Both the position numbers and the translations under genes were made by a program. From Myxococcus eversor (GTDB lineage: Bacteria; Myxococcota; Myxococcia; Myxococcales; Myxococcaceae), in NCBI RefSeq assembly GCF_010894455.1, contig NZ_JAAIXY010000009.1, positions 124,001 through 188,000 of the forward strand: a stretch of 64,000 bases of DNA. Direction: 5' to 3'. This document shows positions 16,515 through 26,824 of the stretch, piece by piece. How positions within the stretch are numbered: the stretch's first letter is position 1; each line of letters opens with the position of its first letter. The notes beneath the pieces were generated by a model, which was not told where the DNA came from, made no database searches, and saw nothing but the letters and a program-made list of their open reading frames with translations.

Positions 16515-17327
16515 ATGCGATGTCGCCTCTGCTTCCACCTCGCAAGGGCCCAGTCAGGACAGGTCGCGGTGGAGACCGCGATTGTCCTGCCGCTCTTCGT
16601 CTTCCTCATCCTGGGCATCCTGCAGTTGGGGCTGATGCACCAGGCCCGGCTGCTGACGAAGTACGCCGCCTACAAAGCGGTGCGGGCCGGCTCCATCCAC
16701 AACGCGAGCGTGAAGGAGATGGAGAAGGCGGCGGTCGCCGTACTCCTGCCGGTGCTGGCCAAGCGCTCCTCCGGGTCAGACGGCATCGAGTACGTCCGCC
16801 CGGTGAGCAGCGGGCAGGAATTCACAACGAAGTGGAATGAGATGATGGGCAACGAGATGGGGGACACGGACTTGAAGTACGCCGAGGTCACCATCTGCGG
16901 GCCGACGAAGAAGGAGGTGGGAGGCAGCGGCGGTGAGCTGGACTTCGATGACCCGGACAACGCGGCTTCCGAGGACTGGAAGGGGAGCCATCGCACCAAG
17001 CTGCGTGTGCAGGTGACGTTCAACTACCGGCTCATCATCCCGTTCGCGGACTGGGTCATCTTCCAGTCCACGCGTGCTCGCGACCTGCCGATGTTGATGC
17101 GGATGAAGGTGCGCGACGAAGACCGCAGAGCGGAAGCTCCCCGCAGATTCGGCAGTGCCTCCACGGGCGAAGGTCCGTATGACGCCGCCGCCTCCAAGCG
17201 CATCTACATCGCGCCCATCCGCGCCACGTACACCATGCGGATGCAGTCGAATCTCTATCTCAACACCGACGACCTACCTGAGAGCAACGAATGTCTCCTC
17301 CCGTTCTCCTACAAGAAATCGCCTTGA
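16515..17327 (+). CDS. TadE-like pseudopilin, cassette copy 2
   Basis: A 270-residue paralogue of the gene at 11560. It shares the cleavage motif SGQVAVET with Glu at +5, the membrane helix, and long identical stretches (LMHQARLLTKYAAYKAVRAG; IRATYTMRMQSNLYL). It begins at ATG (MRCRLCFHLARAQ), which places two extra Cys ahead of the processing site that copy 1 lacks; these would be removed on processing. The C-terminus overlaps the next gene by 37 bases, as in copy 1. A minor pilin role is inferred. Confidence 0.82.
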   Translation: MRCRLCFHLARAQSGQVAVETAIVLPLFVFLILGILQLGLMHQARLLTKYAAYKAVRAGSIHNASVKEMEKAAVAVLLPVLAKRSSGSDGIEYVRPVSSGQEFTTKWNEMMGNEMGDTDLKYAEVTICGPTKKEVGGSGGELDFDDPDNAASEDWKGSHRTKLRVQVTFNYRLIIPFADWVIFQSTRARDLPMLMRMKVRDEDRRAEAPRRFGSASTGEGPYDAAASKRIYIAPIRATYTMRMQSNLYLNTDDLPESNECLLPFSYKKSP

Positions 17328-18868
17328 GGCGTCGGTTCGCTCGCCGCTCCCAGCGGGGCCAGGCCATTGTCCTGGGCTCGTTGTCCTTCCTGGTGCTCGC
17401 GCTGATGGTGACGCTGAGCTTCAACCTGAGCCACGCGCTGCGCCGGAAGATGACCCTCCAGCAGCACGGCGATGCCATGTCGTTCTCCATGGGGGTGTTG
17501 GAGGCACGCGCGCTCAACTACTACGCGGTCACCAACCGGGCCATCGCGGGCTCCTACGTGGCGATGAACAGCCTGCACGCGTACATGGCGGCGGCGACCA
17601 TCACCGGTGAGATGCTGCGGTCAGGGGAGACGAACTTCACACAAATCGCCGTCACGGAAGGACTCAGGTGCGTCGCTTGCCGGGGGATGTGCTCTTGTTG
17701 CAAGCACGCGATTGAAGCCGGGAAGGTCGCGAGCAAGTTCGGGAAGACCGCCAAGATGTATGACCGGGATGTGAGGGGCCTGGAGGGGAACTTCAGGACC
17801 GCCATGCAGGGGCTGGACCTCATGGTGGACAACGTCCACACCTCGCAACGGGGCGTCCACGACAAGACCGTGCAGGCGGTGAAGGACGGTTCGAGCCATG
17901 GCCTGTCCCAACTCAAGAGCGAGGCCGCGCCTGAAGTGAGCGACTTGTCTTCGGGAGTGGGGGCGCTCAATGCCAACGAGTTCAACTGCGCCGTGGATGG
18001 GATGCAGTGCCAGGGCAGTGTGGCGAACTCCGCACCCGAGGCCCGTGCACGTGTCATGACGGAGATTGGCAATGCGAGTCGTTCGGGGTGGCCCGCGAAC
18101 CGCAACGGCAGCGGGATGCCTCCGAAGCAACTTCACCCTCAATTCCTCAAGGAGTTCATGGACATCCCCGGCAACAAGGGGACGTATTCCATCCTGGGAC
18201 ACAAAGGCTCGTCCAAGACGGTGCAGAGCAAGAGCAAGATCTATGAAGGCGGGCAGAAGGGCGGCAACCAGGGGTCCACCGTGGCCGCCACGGAGTCGGG
18301 GAGGCTCGCGCAGCTGACGTGGGAGGACGCCATCCCCCCGATTCCCTCGGGCTACGAGGCCTTCATCTGGAGCGACTCCAACGGTGGGAGGCACTCGGTC
18401 AATGGGGCGCACCAGGGCCAGCACCGCTTCGAGGGCACCAATGCGAAGGCGCTCACGGCGTGCGCGGGCTCGGGCAACTGCTTCATGAAGTACCGCGCCA
18501 ACCCGGATGCCGGACGGGACTGGGGCCAGCCGCGCGTCTACAGCTACTACACGATGAAGCTGAACGTGGGGGACCCGAAGAAGGCTCCGTGGGAGCTCAA
18601 CAACTCCCGGAGCGTGAAGTTCGAACACGGCGCCCAGGGCTCCGGGAGCCTGACGTTGTCCGCCGCCGATGGCATGAGCCTGTCGAAGTCCCTGGTCTAC
18701 TACCACCGCTTCAAGCAGGGCGGCTGGTCCGAGCCCCCCAACCTCTTCGCACCCTACTGGCGCGTGAAGCTGCATCCCTTCAAGCCCGATGAGGCGAAGA
18801 AGGTGCTGGAGGAAGCGGGCAACTCCGACGCGGCCACCATCGCCGAGGCACCGGGGGTGTCACTGTGA
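17291..18868 (+). CDS. TadG-like large pilus-associated protein, cassette copy 2
   Basis: A 525-residue paralogue of the 12324 gene with the same anchor (GQAIVLGSLSFLVLALMVTL) and colinear conserved blocks (NYYAVTNRAIAGSYVAMNSLHAY cut short here: NYYAV, RAIA, SYVAMNSLHAY). The Cys cluster is C127-X2-C130-X3-C134 followed by C136 and C137, so the fourth ligand position of copy 1 is kept with one extra Cys. Later Cys (NEFNCAVDGMQCQG; CAGSGNCFMK) are also conserved. Differences concentrate in the middle (around residues 270-360), where copy 2 has unrelated insertions. Coupled to the next gene by ATGA-type overlap (GTGA). Confidence 0.75.
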   Translation: MSPPVLLQEIALRRRFARRSQRGQAIVLGSLSFLVLALMVTLSFNLSHALRRKMTLQQHGDAMSFSMGVLEARALNYYAVTNRAIAGSYVAMNSLHAYMAAATITGEMLRSGETNFTQIAVTEGLRCVACRGMCSCCKHAIEAGKVASKFGKTAKMYDRDVRGLEGNFRTAMQGLDLMVDNVHTSQRGVHDKTVQAVKDGSSHGLSQLKSEAAPEVSDLSSGVGALNANEFNCAVDGMQCQGSVANSAPEARARVMTEIGNASRSGWPANRNGSGMPPKQLHPQFLKEFMDIPGNKGTYSILGHKGSSKTVQSKSKIYEGGQKGGNQGSTVAATESGRLAQLTWEDAIPPIPSGYEAFIWSDSNGGRHSVNGAHQGQHRFEGTNAKALTACAGSGNCFMKYRANPDAGRDWGQPRVYSYYTMKLNVGDPKKAPWELNNSRSVKFEHGAQGSGSLTLSAADGMSLSKSLVYYHRFKQGGWSEPPNLFAPYWRVKLHPFKPDEAKKVLEEAGNSDAATIAEAPGVSL

Positions 18869-19923
18869 AAGCCATGCGGAAAGCTGGGACGCGAGTTGCT
18901 CGGGGCGCCGCCGCGGTGGAGATGGCGCTGTGCATGCTCGTCATCATCCCCGTGTTCATGTACGCCATCTTCCTGGACGACCTCTTGCGCCACATGCTGG
19001 ACGCGCAGGAGACCGTGGTGTCCACCGTCTGGGATTATGCGGTGTCTGACTACGCGGCCAAGCCGAAGGGCGGCGAATCCTTCGCGGGCTTCGGTCAGAC
19101 CCAGGGGCTCTCAAGGCAGATGTTCTGCGACCATGAGTCGGGCCTGGACAGCTACGAGTCCCCCGCGCCCGAATGTGAAGATGACGAGAGCCACCACCAG
19201 GAAGTGGTGGCGCATGCCTGCTGGCTGAACCCGGGTGCCAAGCAGGTGTATTGCTCCGTGGACCAGAACGCCGTTGGGAGCTACGGCGTCACGTTGCACA
19301 GCTCCTACATGGGGCAGTTCAACAAAGGGGGGCTCATCCGCTGCTCCGCTCGGATTGGCGTCCAGAACTACCTGCTCCAGAAGACGTTCTATTCGCAGTT
19401 CAGCGATGTCGACCTGGCGAAGGAGAAACAGGAAGGAGGAATCCACAACAACGCCAAGGGAGGCTCGGACTCGAACACCTATCTACTCCCCTGGGAGTAC
19501 GTCGCCCTGGTGACGGACACGTGGGCCCTCACGAAGAGCCAGAGTTTCGAGCCCGGCGAGGAACAGAAGGAAGAGGGCGACCTCTACGCACGCGTGGCCC
19601 AGGTCTACACGAACGGCGAGAACTCCGGGTACACGCAGATGCAGACCGCAGCCCAGACGCTCGTCACGCAGGCCATCAGCAACAAGCTGCTGTCTCCCAC
19701 GCTCGCGCTTGCCGGAGCCAAGCCTGGCGACGACCCGACCCGCGTCAGCATGTCCATCAAGCCCCAGAACGGCGGCGCGCCGACCCAGCGAATCGACCAG
19801 GGCCAGGGCAGCGGCACCTACTTCAACAACGAGTGGCGCGACTGGGAAGCGAACAACAACGAGAAGACGCAGCAGAAGCGCGGCGAGTACTACATGGGCT
19901 GCAAACAACCGGGGAAGTGCTGA
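18865..19923 (+). CDS. Second TadE-like pseudopilin, cassette copy 2
   Basis: A 352-residue paralogue of 13883-15013. The pseudopilin motif is RGAAAVEMALCML, then the membrane helix VIIPVFMYAIFLDDLL. Conserved Cys blocks (CDHESGLDS; HACWLNPGAKQVYC; YYMGCKQPGKC) match copy 1, while the Gly-rich loop of copy 1 is shorter here. The start is GTG overlapping the previous stop. Its stop TGA overlaps the ATG of the pilin by one base; the extra gene of copy 1 is missing at this junction. Confidence 0.75.
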   Translation: MKAMRKAGTRVARGAAAVEMALCMLVIIPVFMYAIFLDDLLRHMLDAQETVVSTVWDYAVSDYAAKPKGGESFAGFGQTQGLSRQMFCDHESGLDSYESPAPECEDDESHHQEVVAHACWLNPGAKQVYCSVDQNAVGSYGVTLHSSYMGQFNKGGLIRCSARIGVQNYLLQKTFYSQFSDVDLAKEKQEGGIHNNAKGGSDSNTYLLPWEYVALVTDTWALTKSQSFEPGEEQKEEGDLYARVAQVYTNGENSGYTQMQTAAQTLVTQAISNKLLSPTLALAGAKPGDDPTRVSMSIKPQNGGAPTQRIDQGQGSGTYFNNEWRDWEANNNEKTQQKRGEYYMGCKQPGKC

Positions 19924-20099
19924 TGGCTTCGTTGCAACGTCGCAAGCCGCGCGGCCAGTCCATGGTCGAGTACGCCGTCGTCACGGCCGCGCTGATGGGC
20001 TTCACGGTGATGGGCTGGCCGTTCCTGGTGCAACTGCTCAACGCGCTCCAGCGGTACTTCAGCTCCGTCTACTACGTCATCCAATCCCCCATCCCGTGA
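19923..20099 (+). CDS. Flp-type small pilin, cassette copy 2
   Basis: A 58-residue Flp pilin, almost identical in its mature region to the copy-1 pilin: cleavage motif RG-QSMVEYAVV, helix VTAALMGFTVMGWPFL, ending VIQSPIP. The leader (MASLQRRKP) differs from copy 1. The near identity of the pilins, in contrast to the divergence of the large proteins, suggests either strong constraint or recent gene conversion. It ends 24 bases before the convergent ABC-binding-protein gene. Confidence 0.82.
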   Translation: MASLQRRKPRGQSMVEYAVVTAALMGFTVMGWPFLVQLLNALQRYFSSVYYVIQSPIP

Positions 20100-20123
20100 G
20101 GACGGGGGACCGGGCACGCACCG

Positions 20124-21353
20124 CTACGGCTTCACGGTGGTGACGAACTCCGCCTTGCCGCCGGCGACCTTCAGGACGACGGCTTCCTTCACCGCGTCGC
20201 GGTTCGCATCCAGGGTGATTCGCCCCGCCACGCCCGGGAAGTCCTTCGTCGCGGCAATCGCATCGCGCAGCGCCGGGCCGCTCGTGTCCGGGGCGCGCTT
20301 GAGCGCCTCCACCAGCACGCGCGCCGCGTCGTACGACAGCGCCGCCACGCTGTCCGGCACGCTGCCGTACTTCTCCTTGTAGCGCGCGAGGAACGACTGG
20401 AGCACCGGGTCCGGGTTGCCCGGCGAGTAGTGGTTGGAGAAGTAGCTGCCCTCCAGCGCGGACCCGCCCAGCTCGAACAGCTTGTCGGAGTCCCAGCCGT
20501 CACCCCCGAGCAGCGGCACCTTCAGGCCCACCTCACGCGCCTGCCGCGCGATGATGCCCACGTCCGTGTAGTACCCTGGCACGAACACCGCCTCCGGCTT
20601 CACCTGCTTGAGCGCCGTGAGCTGCGCTCGGAAGTCCGTGTCCCCCTTCGAGTAGCTCTCCGTGCCGACAATCTTCCCGCCGAACTCCTGGAACTTCGCG
20701 GTGAAGACGTCCGCCAGTCCCATCGAGAAGGCGCTCTTGTTGTCCGTCAGCACCGCGACCTTCGACAGCTTCAGGTTCTCCCGGGCGAACTTCGCCATCA
20801 CCAGGCCCTGGAACTCGTCGATGAAGCAGACGCGGAAGATGTAGTCGCCCTTCTTCGTCACCTCGGCGCTCGTGGAGGTGGGCGTAATCATCGGCACCTT
20901 GCCCACCTGCGCCTTCTCCGCCATCGCCATGGACACGGACGAAGCCGCCTCGCCGAGAATCGCCACCACCCTGTCTTGAGTGATGAGCCGCGTCGCCGCC
21001 TGCGCCCCTTCCTCCGGACGCCCCTGGCTGTCGTACACGCGCACCGCCAGCTGGCGGCCCCGCACCCCTCCCGCGGCGTTCGCCTCGTTGAGCGCCAGTT
21101 CAATTCCGTTGCGCGCGGAGACGCCGAACGTCGCCTCGCTGCCCGTCAGGCTGCCTACCTCGCCAATCAGGATGGCGCCCTTCTCGTCGGGAGCCACCGC
21201 CGGACCACCAGGAGCGGCGGGCGCTTGAGCGGCCGTGCCGGCCTTGGACGGGTCGGCGGCCTGCCCGGTGGGAGGAGCCTCGGTGGGGGCGGACTTCTTC
21301 TCGCAGCCCGCCAGGGCCAGGGCGAGCGTGGCGAGCAGCAGCAGTGGACGCAT
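20124..21353 (-). CDS. Branched-chain amino acid-type ABC substrate-binding lipoprotein
   Basis: A 409-residue periplasmic binding protein of the LivJ/LivK class (peripla_BP type 1 fold). The N-terminus MRPLLLLATLALALAGCEK is a lipoprotein signal with Cys at 17. After a Pro/Ala linker, the binding domain begins near residue 60 (AILIGEVGSLTGSEATFG) and shows family blocks NEANAAGGVRGRQL, VYDSQGRPEEGAQAATRL, AILGEAASSVSMAMA and ALSYDAARVLVEALKRA. No permease or ATPase genes are adjacent, so it may share a transporter encoded elsewhere or act as a sensor. Start chosen at the signal peptide; a longer upstream open frame overlaps the divergent regulator and is not real. Confidence 0.88.
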   Translation of the reverse strand: MRPLLLLATLALALAGCEKKSAPTEAPPTGQAADPSKAGTAAQAPAAPGGPAVAPDEKGAILIGEVGSLTGSEATFGVSARNGIELALNEANAAGGVRGRQLAVRVYDSQGRPEEGAQAATRLITQDRVVAILGEAASSVSMAMAEKAQVGKVPMITPTSTSAEVTKKGDYIFRVCFIDEFQGLVMAKFARENLKLSKVAVLTDNKSAFSMGLADVFTAKFQEFGGKIVGTESYSKGDTDFRAQLTALKQVKPEAVFVPGYYTDVGIIARQAREVGLKVPLLGGDGWDSDKLFELGGSALEGSYFSNHYSPGNPDPVLQSFLARYKEKYGSVPDSVAALSYDAARVLVEALKRAPDTSGPALRDAIAATKDFPGVAGRITLDANRDAVKEAVVLKVAGGKAEFVTTVKP

Positions 21354-21449
21354 CAGCGGATTCCCTCCGGATAGCAGGAATCCCACCCTAGCCCTCTCCC
21401 ACCTGCCCTCCAACCGGGGGCCTTGAAGGGTCGCCCTCGAAATGCAATG

Positions 21450-21466
21450 TGGACTAAATCGGTCCA
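21450..21466. promoter_or_regulatory. Putative Rrf2-family operator upstream of the suf operon
   Basis: TGGAC-N7-GTCCA, a perfect 5-base inverted repeat with AT-rich centre (TAAATCG), 70 bases before the regulator gene. The core GACTAAATCGGTC resembles the GACTA-N3-TAGTC-like boxes bound by IscR-type Rrf2 proteins. A weak -10-like CATATG follows 16 bases after TGGACT, so the box may overlap the -35 element, consistent with repression of the operon by its own first gene product. Confidence 0.5.
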
Positions 21467-21536
21467 GATTACATATGACGCGCCCGGAGGCCCTGAGGCC
21501 CCGTGGGAATGGACCCAGAGAGGAGAAGCGTCCCGC

Positions 21537-22048
21537 ATGCTCCGGATGAGCAAGATGACCGACTACGGCATCGTGCTGATGACCGAGCTGGCTCGCGCGG
21601 AGGGTGGCACCCGCACCACTCGCGAGCTGGCGGCACGCACCCGTGTGCCACTGCCCTCGGCCAGCAAGGTGCTCAAGGGCCTGCTTCAGGCGGGGCTGGT
21701 GGTGTCCCACCGGGGCGCCAACGGTGGCTATGGCCTGTCGCGCCCCGCCGCCTCGCTCTCCCTGGCGGAGCTGGTGGCCTCGCTGGAGGGGCCCGTCGCG
21801 CTCACGGAGTGTGGCGTGCACACCTCTGGAGGCGCGCCCTGTGAGCTGGAGGCCGTGTGCCAGATACGCGGGCACTGGCGGCTCATCAATCACGCCATCC
21901 AGGACGCGCTGGGGCGCCTGACGCTGGCGGACCTCATCGCCCCGGCGCCGCGCATGCCCGAGCGACTGGTGGGCCTGAGCACCCCCAGGGCCGCCCCGGC
22001 CGCCGCCGCCAACACCTCGATACCTTCCGCCACGACAGGAGTCCGCTC

Positions 22049-22052
<4 letters not shown>
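21537..22052 (+). CDS. Rrf2-family iron-sulfur transcription regulator of the suf operon
   Basis: A 171-residue Rrf2 protein. Residues 1-80 form the winged helix ([47 protein letters not shown]). Cys92, Cys102 and Cys108 ([18 protein letters not shown]) are in the cluster-binding position of IscR/SufR-like members, which sense [2Fe-2S] or [4Fe-4S] status. A C-terminal Pro/Ala tail is extra. The ATG at [13 protein letters not shown] has an AGAGAGGAGAA ribosome site; an upstream open stretch back to 21423 contains the promoter and operator. Its stop overlaps the sufB start (ATGA). It probably represses the operon when clusters are plentiful; it could equally be called SufR- or IscR-like. Confidence 0.87.
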
Positions 22053-23485
<1,433 letters not shown>

Positions 23486-23487
23486 GT

Positions 23488-24279
23488 ATGGCTTTGCTGT
23501 CCGTTCGGAATCTGCACGCCCGTGTGGGCGACAAGGACATCCTCAAGGGTATCGACCTGGAGGTGGGCGCCGGAGAGGTGCACGCCATCATGGGGCCCAA
23601 CGGCTCCGGGAAGAGCACCCTGGCGAGCGTGCTCGCGGGGAGGGATGCCTACGAAGTGACGAAGGGCGAGGTCCTGCTCGACGGGAAGTCGCTCTTGGAG
23701 CTGGCTCCCGAGGCGCGCGCCGCCGAAGGCGTGTTCCTCGCGTTCCAGTACCCGGTGGAGATTCCGGGCGTCGGCAACCTGCACTTCCTGCGCACCGCGC
23801 TCAACGCGCAGCGCCGGGTGAAGGGGCTGGAGGAGCTGGATGCGATGGACTTCCTCCAGATGGCCAAGGAGAAGTCGAAGCTGGTGCAGCTCGACGCGGC
23901 CTTCATGAACCGCTCGGTGAACGAGGGCTTCTCCGGCGGAGAGAAGAAGCGCAACGAAATCTTCCAGATGGCGGTGCTGGAGCCGCGGCTGGCCATCCTC
24001 GACGAGACGGACTCGGGCCTGGACATCGACGCCTTGCGCACGGTGGCGGGTGGCGTGAATGGGCTGCGCTCGCCCCAGCGCGCCATGGTGGTGATTACGC
24101 ACTACCAGCGGCTGTTGGACTACATCGTCCCGGACAAGGTCCACGTCATGGCGAGCGGGCGCATCATCCGCTCCGGTGGGCGCGAGCTGGCGCTGGAGCT
24201 GGAGGAGAAGGGCTACGGCTGGCTGGGGCTTCAGGACGGCAAGGGTGCCGCGACGAAGGGCGGGGAGGCACGGCGATGA
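23488..24279 (+). CDS. sufC: SufC ATPase of the Fe-S assembly complex
   Basis: A 263-residue ABC-type ATPase of SufBCD. Walker A is GPNGSGKST (residues 35-43), the Q-loop is LAFQYPVEIPG, the signature is FSGGEKKRNE (family form, not LSGGQ) and Walker B is LAILDETDSGLDID. ATP hydrolysis drives conformational change in the SufB-SufD dimer for cluster assembly. It starts two bases after the sufB stop and its stop overlaps the sufD start by ATGA. Confidence 0.96.
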   Translation: MALLSVRNLHARVGDKDILKGIDLEVGAGEVHAIMGPNGSGKSTLASVLAGRDAYEVTKGEVLLDGKSLLELAPEARAAEGVFLAFQYPVEIPGVGNLHFLRTALNAQRRVKGLEELDAMDFLQMAKEKSKLVQLDAAFMNRSVNEGFSGGEKKRNEIFQMAVLEPRLAILDETDSGLDIDALRTVAGGVNGLRSPQRAMVVITHYQRLLDYIVPDKVHVMASGRIIRSGGRELALELEEKGYGWLGLQDGKGAATKGGEARR

Positions 24280-25604
24280 CGCCGGGCGTGACTCGCTATG
24301 TGGACGTGGCCTCGCGCTTCCAGGCGCGGGACGCGACGACGCCCGCGTGGCTCCAGCGCGTGCGTCAGGAGGGGCTCGCGCACTTCGCGCGGCTGGGCCT
24401 GCCCACGACGCGTGACGAGGCGTGGAAGTACACCAACCTCGCGCCCATCGCGGACGGGGCCTTCGCGCCTGTCGTGACGGCGGGGAGCACGGCGGAGCTG
24501 TCGGCGGTGGTGGCGCGGCTCGCGCTGCCCGGACCTCGATTGGTGTTCGTGGATGGGCGGCTGTCTCAGGAGTTGTCGTCGGTGGCGGGCCTGCCGCGGG
24601 GCCTGACGCTGAAGCCGCTGCGCGACGCGCTGGTGGAGGACGGGGCGCTGCTGGAGGCGGAGCTGGGCCAGCGGGCCCTCGCGGCGGAGCATGCCTTCAC
24701 GGCGCTCAACGCGGCGCTGCTGGAGGACGGGGCCGTGCTGCGCCTGGCGCCTGGCGCGCTGAGCGAAGTGCCCGTGCAGCTCATCTTCCTGACCCGGGGC
24801 GACGCGCCGGTGCTGGCCAGTCCGCGCATCCTCGTGGTGGCGGGAGAGGGCAGCGAGGCGACGCTGGTGGAGACGTACGCCAGCGCGACGGGCGTCAGTG
24901 GCCAGGGCTTCACCAACGCGGTGACGGAGGTGACGCTGGGCGACAACGCCAGCTTGAAGCACTACCGGCTCCAGGCGGAGGGTGACGCGGCGGTGCACGT
25001 GGGCGGGCTTCACGTGCGGCAGGGGCGTGACAGCCGCTTCGTGTCTCACAACTTCGCCTTCGGCGGCGTGCTGGCTCGCAACGAGGTGCATGTCACCTTC
25101 GCGGGCGAGGGCGGTGACGCCACCCTCAATGGCCTGTACGTGGGGCGGGGGACGCAGCACCTGGACCAGTGGACGGCGCTGGACCACGCGGTGCCCCGCT
25201 GCACCAGCCGCGAGCTGTACAAGGGCGTGCTGGATGACCGGGCGCGCGGCACCTTCCACGGACTGGTGAAGGTGCGGCAGGACGCGCAGCGCACGGACTC
25301 GCGGCAGCAGAACCGCAACCTGCTCCTGTCGGAGCACGCGCAGGCGGACACCCGGCCGCAGCTCGAAATCCTGGCGGACGACGTGAAGTGCGCGCACGGC
25401 GCGGTGGTGGGGCGGCTGGATGCGCAGGCACTGTTCTATCTGCGCTCGCGAGGCATTCCCCGCGCGGAGGCGGAGCGGTTGCTCACGTATGCCTTTGCTC
25501 GGGAGCTGGTGGATGCGGTGCCGGAAGGGCCGGTGCGCGCGAGCGTGGAGGGGCTGCTCGCCCCGAAGCTTCCGGGTGCGCCCCGGACGGAGGTGACGGC
25601 ATGA
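24276..25604 (+). CDS. sufD: Fe-S assembly protein SufD
   Basis: A 442-residue SufD, the paralogous partner of SufB. Family features: RDEAWKYTNLAPI near residue 47, the beta-helix core with VETYASATG and the C-terminal KCAHGAVVGRLDAQALFYLRSRGI region containing the His that SufD proteins keep (residue near 370). It lacks the SufB cluster-Cys pattern, as expected. Translation is coupled to sufC and sufS by ATGA overlaps. Confidence 0.94.
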   Translation: MTPGVTRYVDVASRFQARDATTPAWLQRVRQEGLAHFARLGLPTTRDEAWKYTNLAPIADGAFAPVVTAGSTAELSAVVARLALPGPRLVFVDGRLSQELSSVAGLPRGLTLKPLRDALVEDGALLEAELGQRALAAEHAFTALNAALLEDGAVLRLAPGALSEVPVQLIFLTRGDAPVLASPRILVVAGEGSEATLVETYASATGVSGQGFTNAVTEVTLGDNASLKHYRLQAEGDAAVHVGGLHVRQGRDSRFVSHNFAFGGVLARNEVHVTFAGEGGDATLNGLYVGRGTQHLDQWTALDHAVPRCTSRELYKGVLDDRARGTFHGLVKVRQDAQRTDSRQQNRNLLLSEHAQADTRPQLEILADDVKCAHGAVVGRLDAQALFYLRSRGIPRAEAERLLTYAFARELVDAVPEGPVRASVEGLLAPKLPGAPRTEVTA

Positions 25605-26824
25605 GCTCGTTTGACGTGCAGCGCGTCCGTCAGGACTTCCCCCTGCTTCACCAGGAGGTGCGGGGCCGGCCCCTGGTGTACCTGGACAGCGCGGCGACGG
25701 CGCAGAAACCGCAGGCCGTCCTCGACGCCATCGTCCGCTTCTACCAGCACGACAACGCCAACGTGCACCGTGGCGTCCACGTCCTCTCCGAGCGCGCCAC
25801 CGAGGCGTACGAGGGCGCGCGCGAGACGGTGCGCGGCTTCCTCAACGCGCGGGACGCTCGGGAAATCATCTTCGTGCGCGGCACCACCGAGGCCATCAAC
25901 CTGGTGGCACAGACGTATGGCCGCAAGCATGTGGGGCCCGGGGATGAAATCCTCATCACCCAGATGGAGCACCACGCGAACATCATCCCCTGGAAGATGC
26001 TCTGCGAGCAGACGGGCGCGACGCTGCGGGTGATTCCGGTGGATGACCGGGGCGAGCTGGTGCTCGACGCGGTGGACGCGCTGCTGACGGAGAAGACGCG
26101 CATCCTCGCGGTGACACACGTGTCCAACGCGTTGGGCACGGTGAACCCGGTGAAGGAGCTGACGCGCCGGGCGCACGCCAAGGGCATCCCCGTGCTGGTG
26201 GACGGGGCGCAGTCGGTGACGCACTTCCCGGTGGATGTGCAGGATCTGGGCTGCGACTTCTATGCGCTGAGCGGGCACAAGCTGTTCGGCCCCACGGGCA
26301 TTGGAGTGCTGTACGGACGCCTGGAGCGCCTGGAGCCGATGCCGCCGTATCAGGGTGGCGGCGACATGATTCTCTCCGTGACGATGGAGAAGATTACGTA
26401 CAACCGCGTGCCGCACCGGTTCGAGGCGGGGACGCCGAACCTGGAGGGCGCGGTGGGGCTGGCCGCGGCCATCCGTTATCTGCAGGCACTGGGGCTGGAC
26501 GCCATCGCCGAGCATGACCGGGCGCTGATGGCCTACGCCACGCAGGCGCTGGAGTCGGTGCCGGGGCTGCGGCTGGTGGGCACCGCGCGCGAGAAGGCGG
26601 GCGTGCTGTCCTTCACACTGGAGGACATCCACCCGCACGACGTGGGGACGATTCTGGACCGCGAGGGCATCTGCATCCGCACGGGCCACCACTGCGCGCA
26701 GCCGGTGATGCAGCACTTCAAGCTGCCGGCGACGGCGCGGGCGTCCCTGGCGCTCTACAACACGCGCGAGGACGTGGACGCGCTCGTGCGGGGACTGCAC
26801 AAGGTGAGGGAGGTGTTCCGATGA
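25601..26824 (+). CDS. sufS: Cysteine desulfurase SufS
   Basis: A 407-residue PLP enzyme that takes sulfur from cysteine as a protein-bound persulfide. Markers: YLDSAATAQKP near residue 27, NANVHRGVHVLS, the PLP lysine in ALSGHKLFGPTGIG, and the catalytic Cys in RTGHHCAQPVM near residue 365, the short-loop form typical of group II (SufS/CsdA) enzymes. The start ATG (MSSFDVQRVRQDFPLL) overlaps the sufD stop. The sulfur acceptor is likely the SufU encoded next. Confidence 0.95.
   Translation: MSSFDVQRVRQDFPLLHQEVRGRPLVYLDSAATAQKPQAVLDAIVRFYQHDNANVHRGVHVLSERATEAYEGARETVRGFLNARDAREIIFVRGTTEAINLVAQTYGRKHVGPGDEILITQMEHHANIIPWKMLCEQTGATLRVIPVDDRGELVLDAVDALLTEKTRILAVTHVSNALGTVNPVKELTRRAHAKGIPVLVDGAQSVTHFPVDVQDLGCDFYALSGHKLFGPTGIGVLYGRLERLEPMPPYQGGGDMILSVTMEKITYNRVPHRFEAGTPNLEGAVGLAAAIRYLQALGLDAIAEHDRALMAYATQALESVPGLRLVGTAREKAGVLSFTLEDIHPHDVGTILDREGICIRTGHHCAQPVMQHFKLPATARASLALYNTREDVDALVRGLHKVREVFR

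Larger units (their letters stand above)
11560..20099 (+). repeat. Tandem duplication of a four-gene Flp/Tad cassette
   Basis: Copy 1 spans 11560-16079 and copy 2 spans 16515-20099. Gene order TadE-like, TadG-like, second TadE-like, Flp pilin is the same in both, and all members are paralogous over their full length. Copy 1 has an extra gene before the pilin. Protein divergence is moderate in the large subunits and small in the pilin, so the duplication is not recent but both copies stay intact, with no frameshift in either. Confidence 0.85.

Noticed and set aside
25388-25600. N-terminal extension of SufS back to 25388
   Set aside because: SufS starts at MSSFDVQRVRQDF; the extension reads through sufD in another frame with a Gly/Arg-rich translation.
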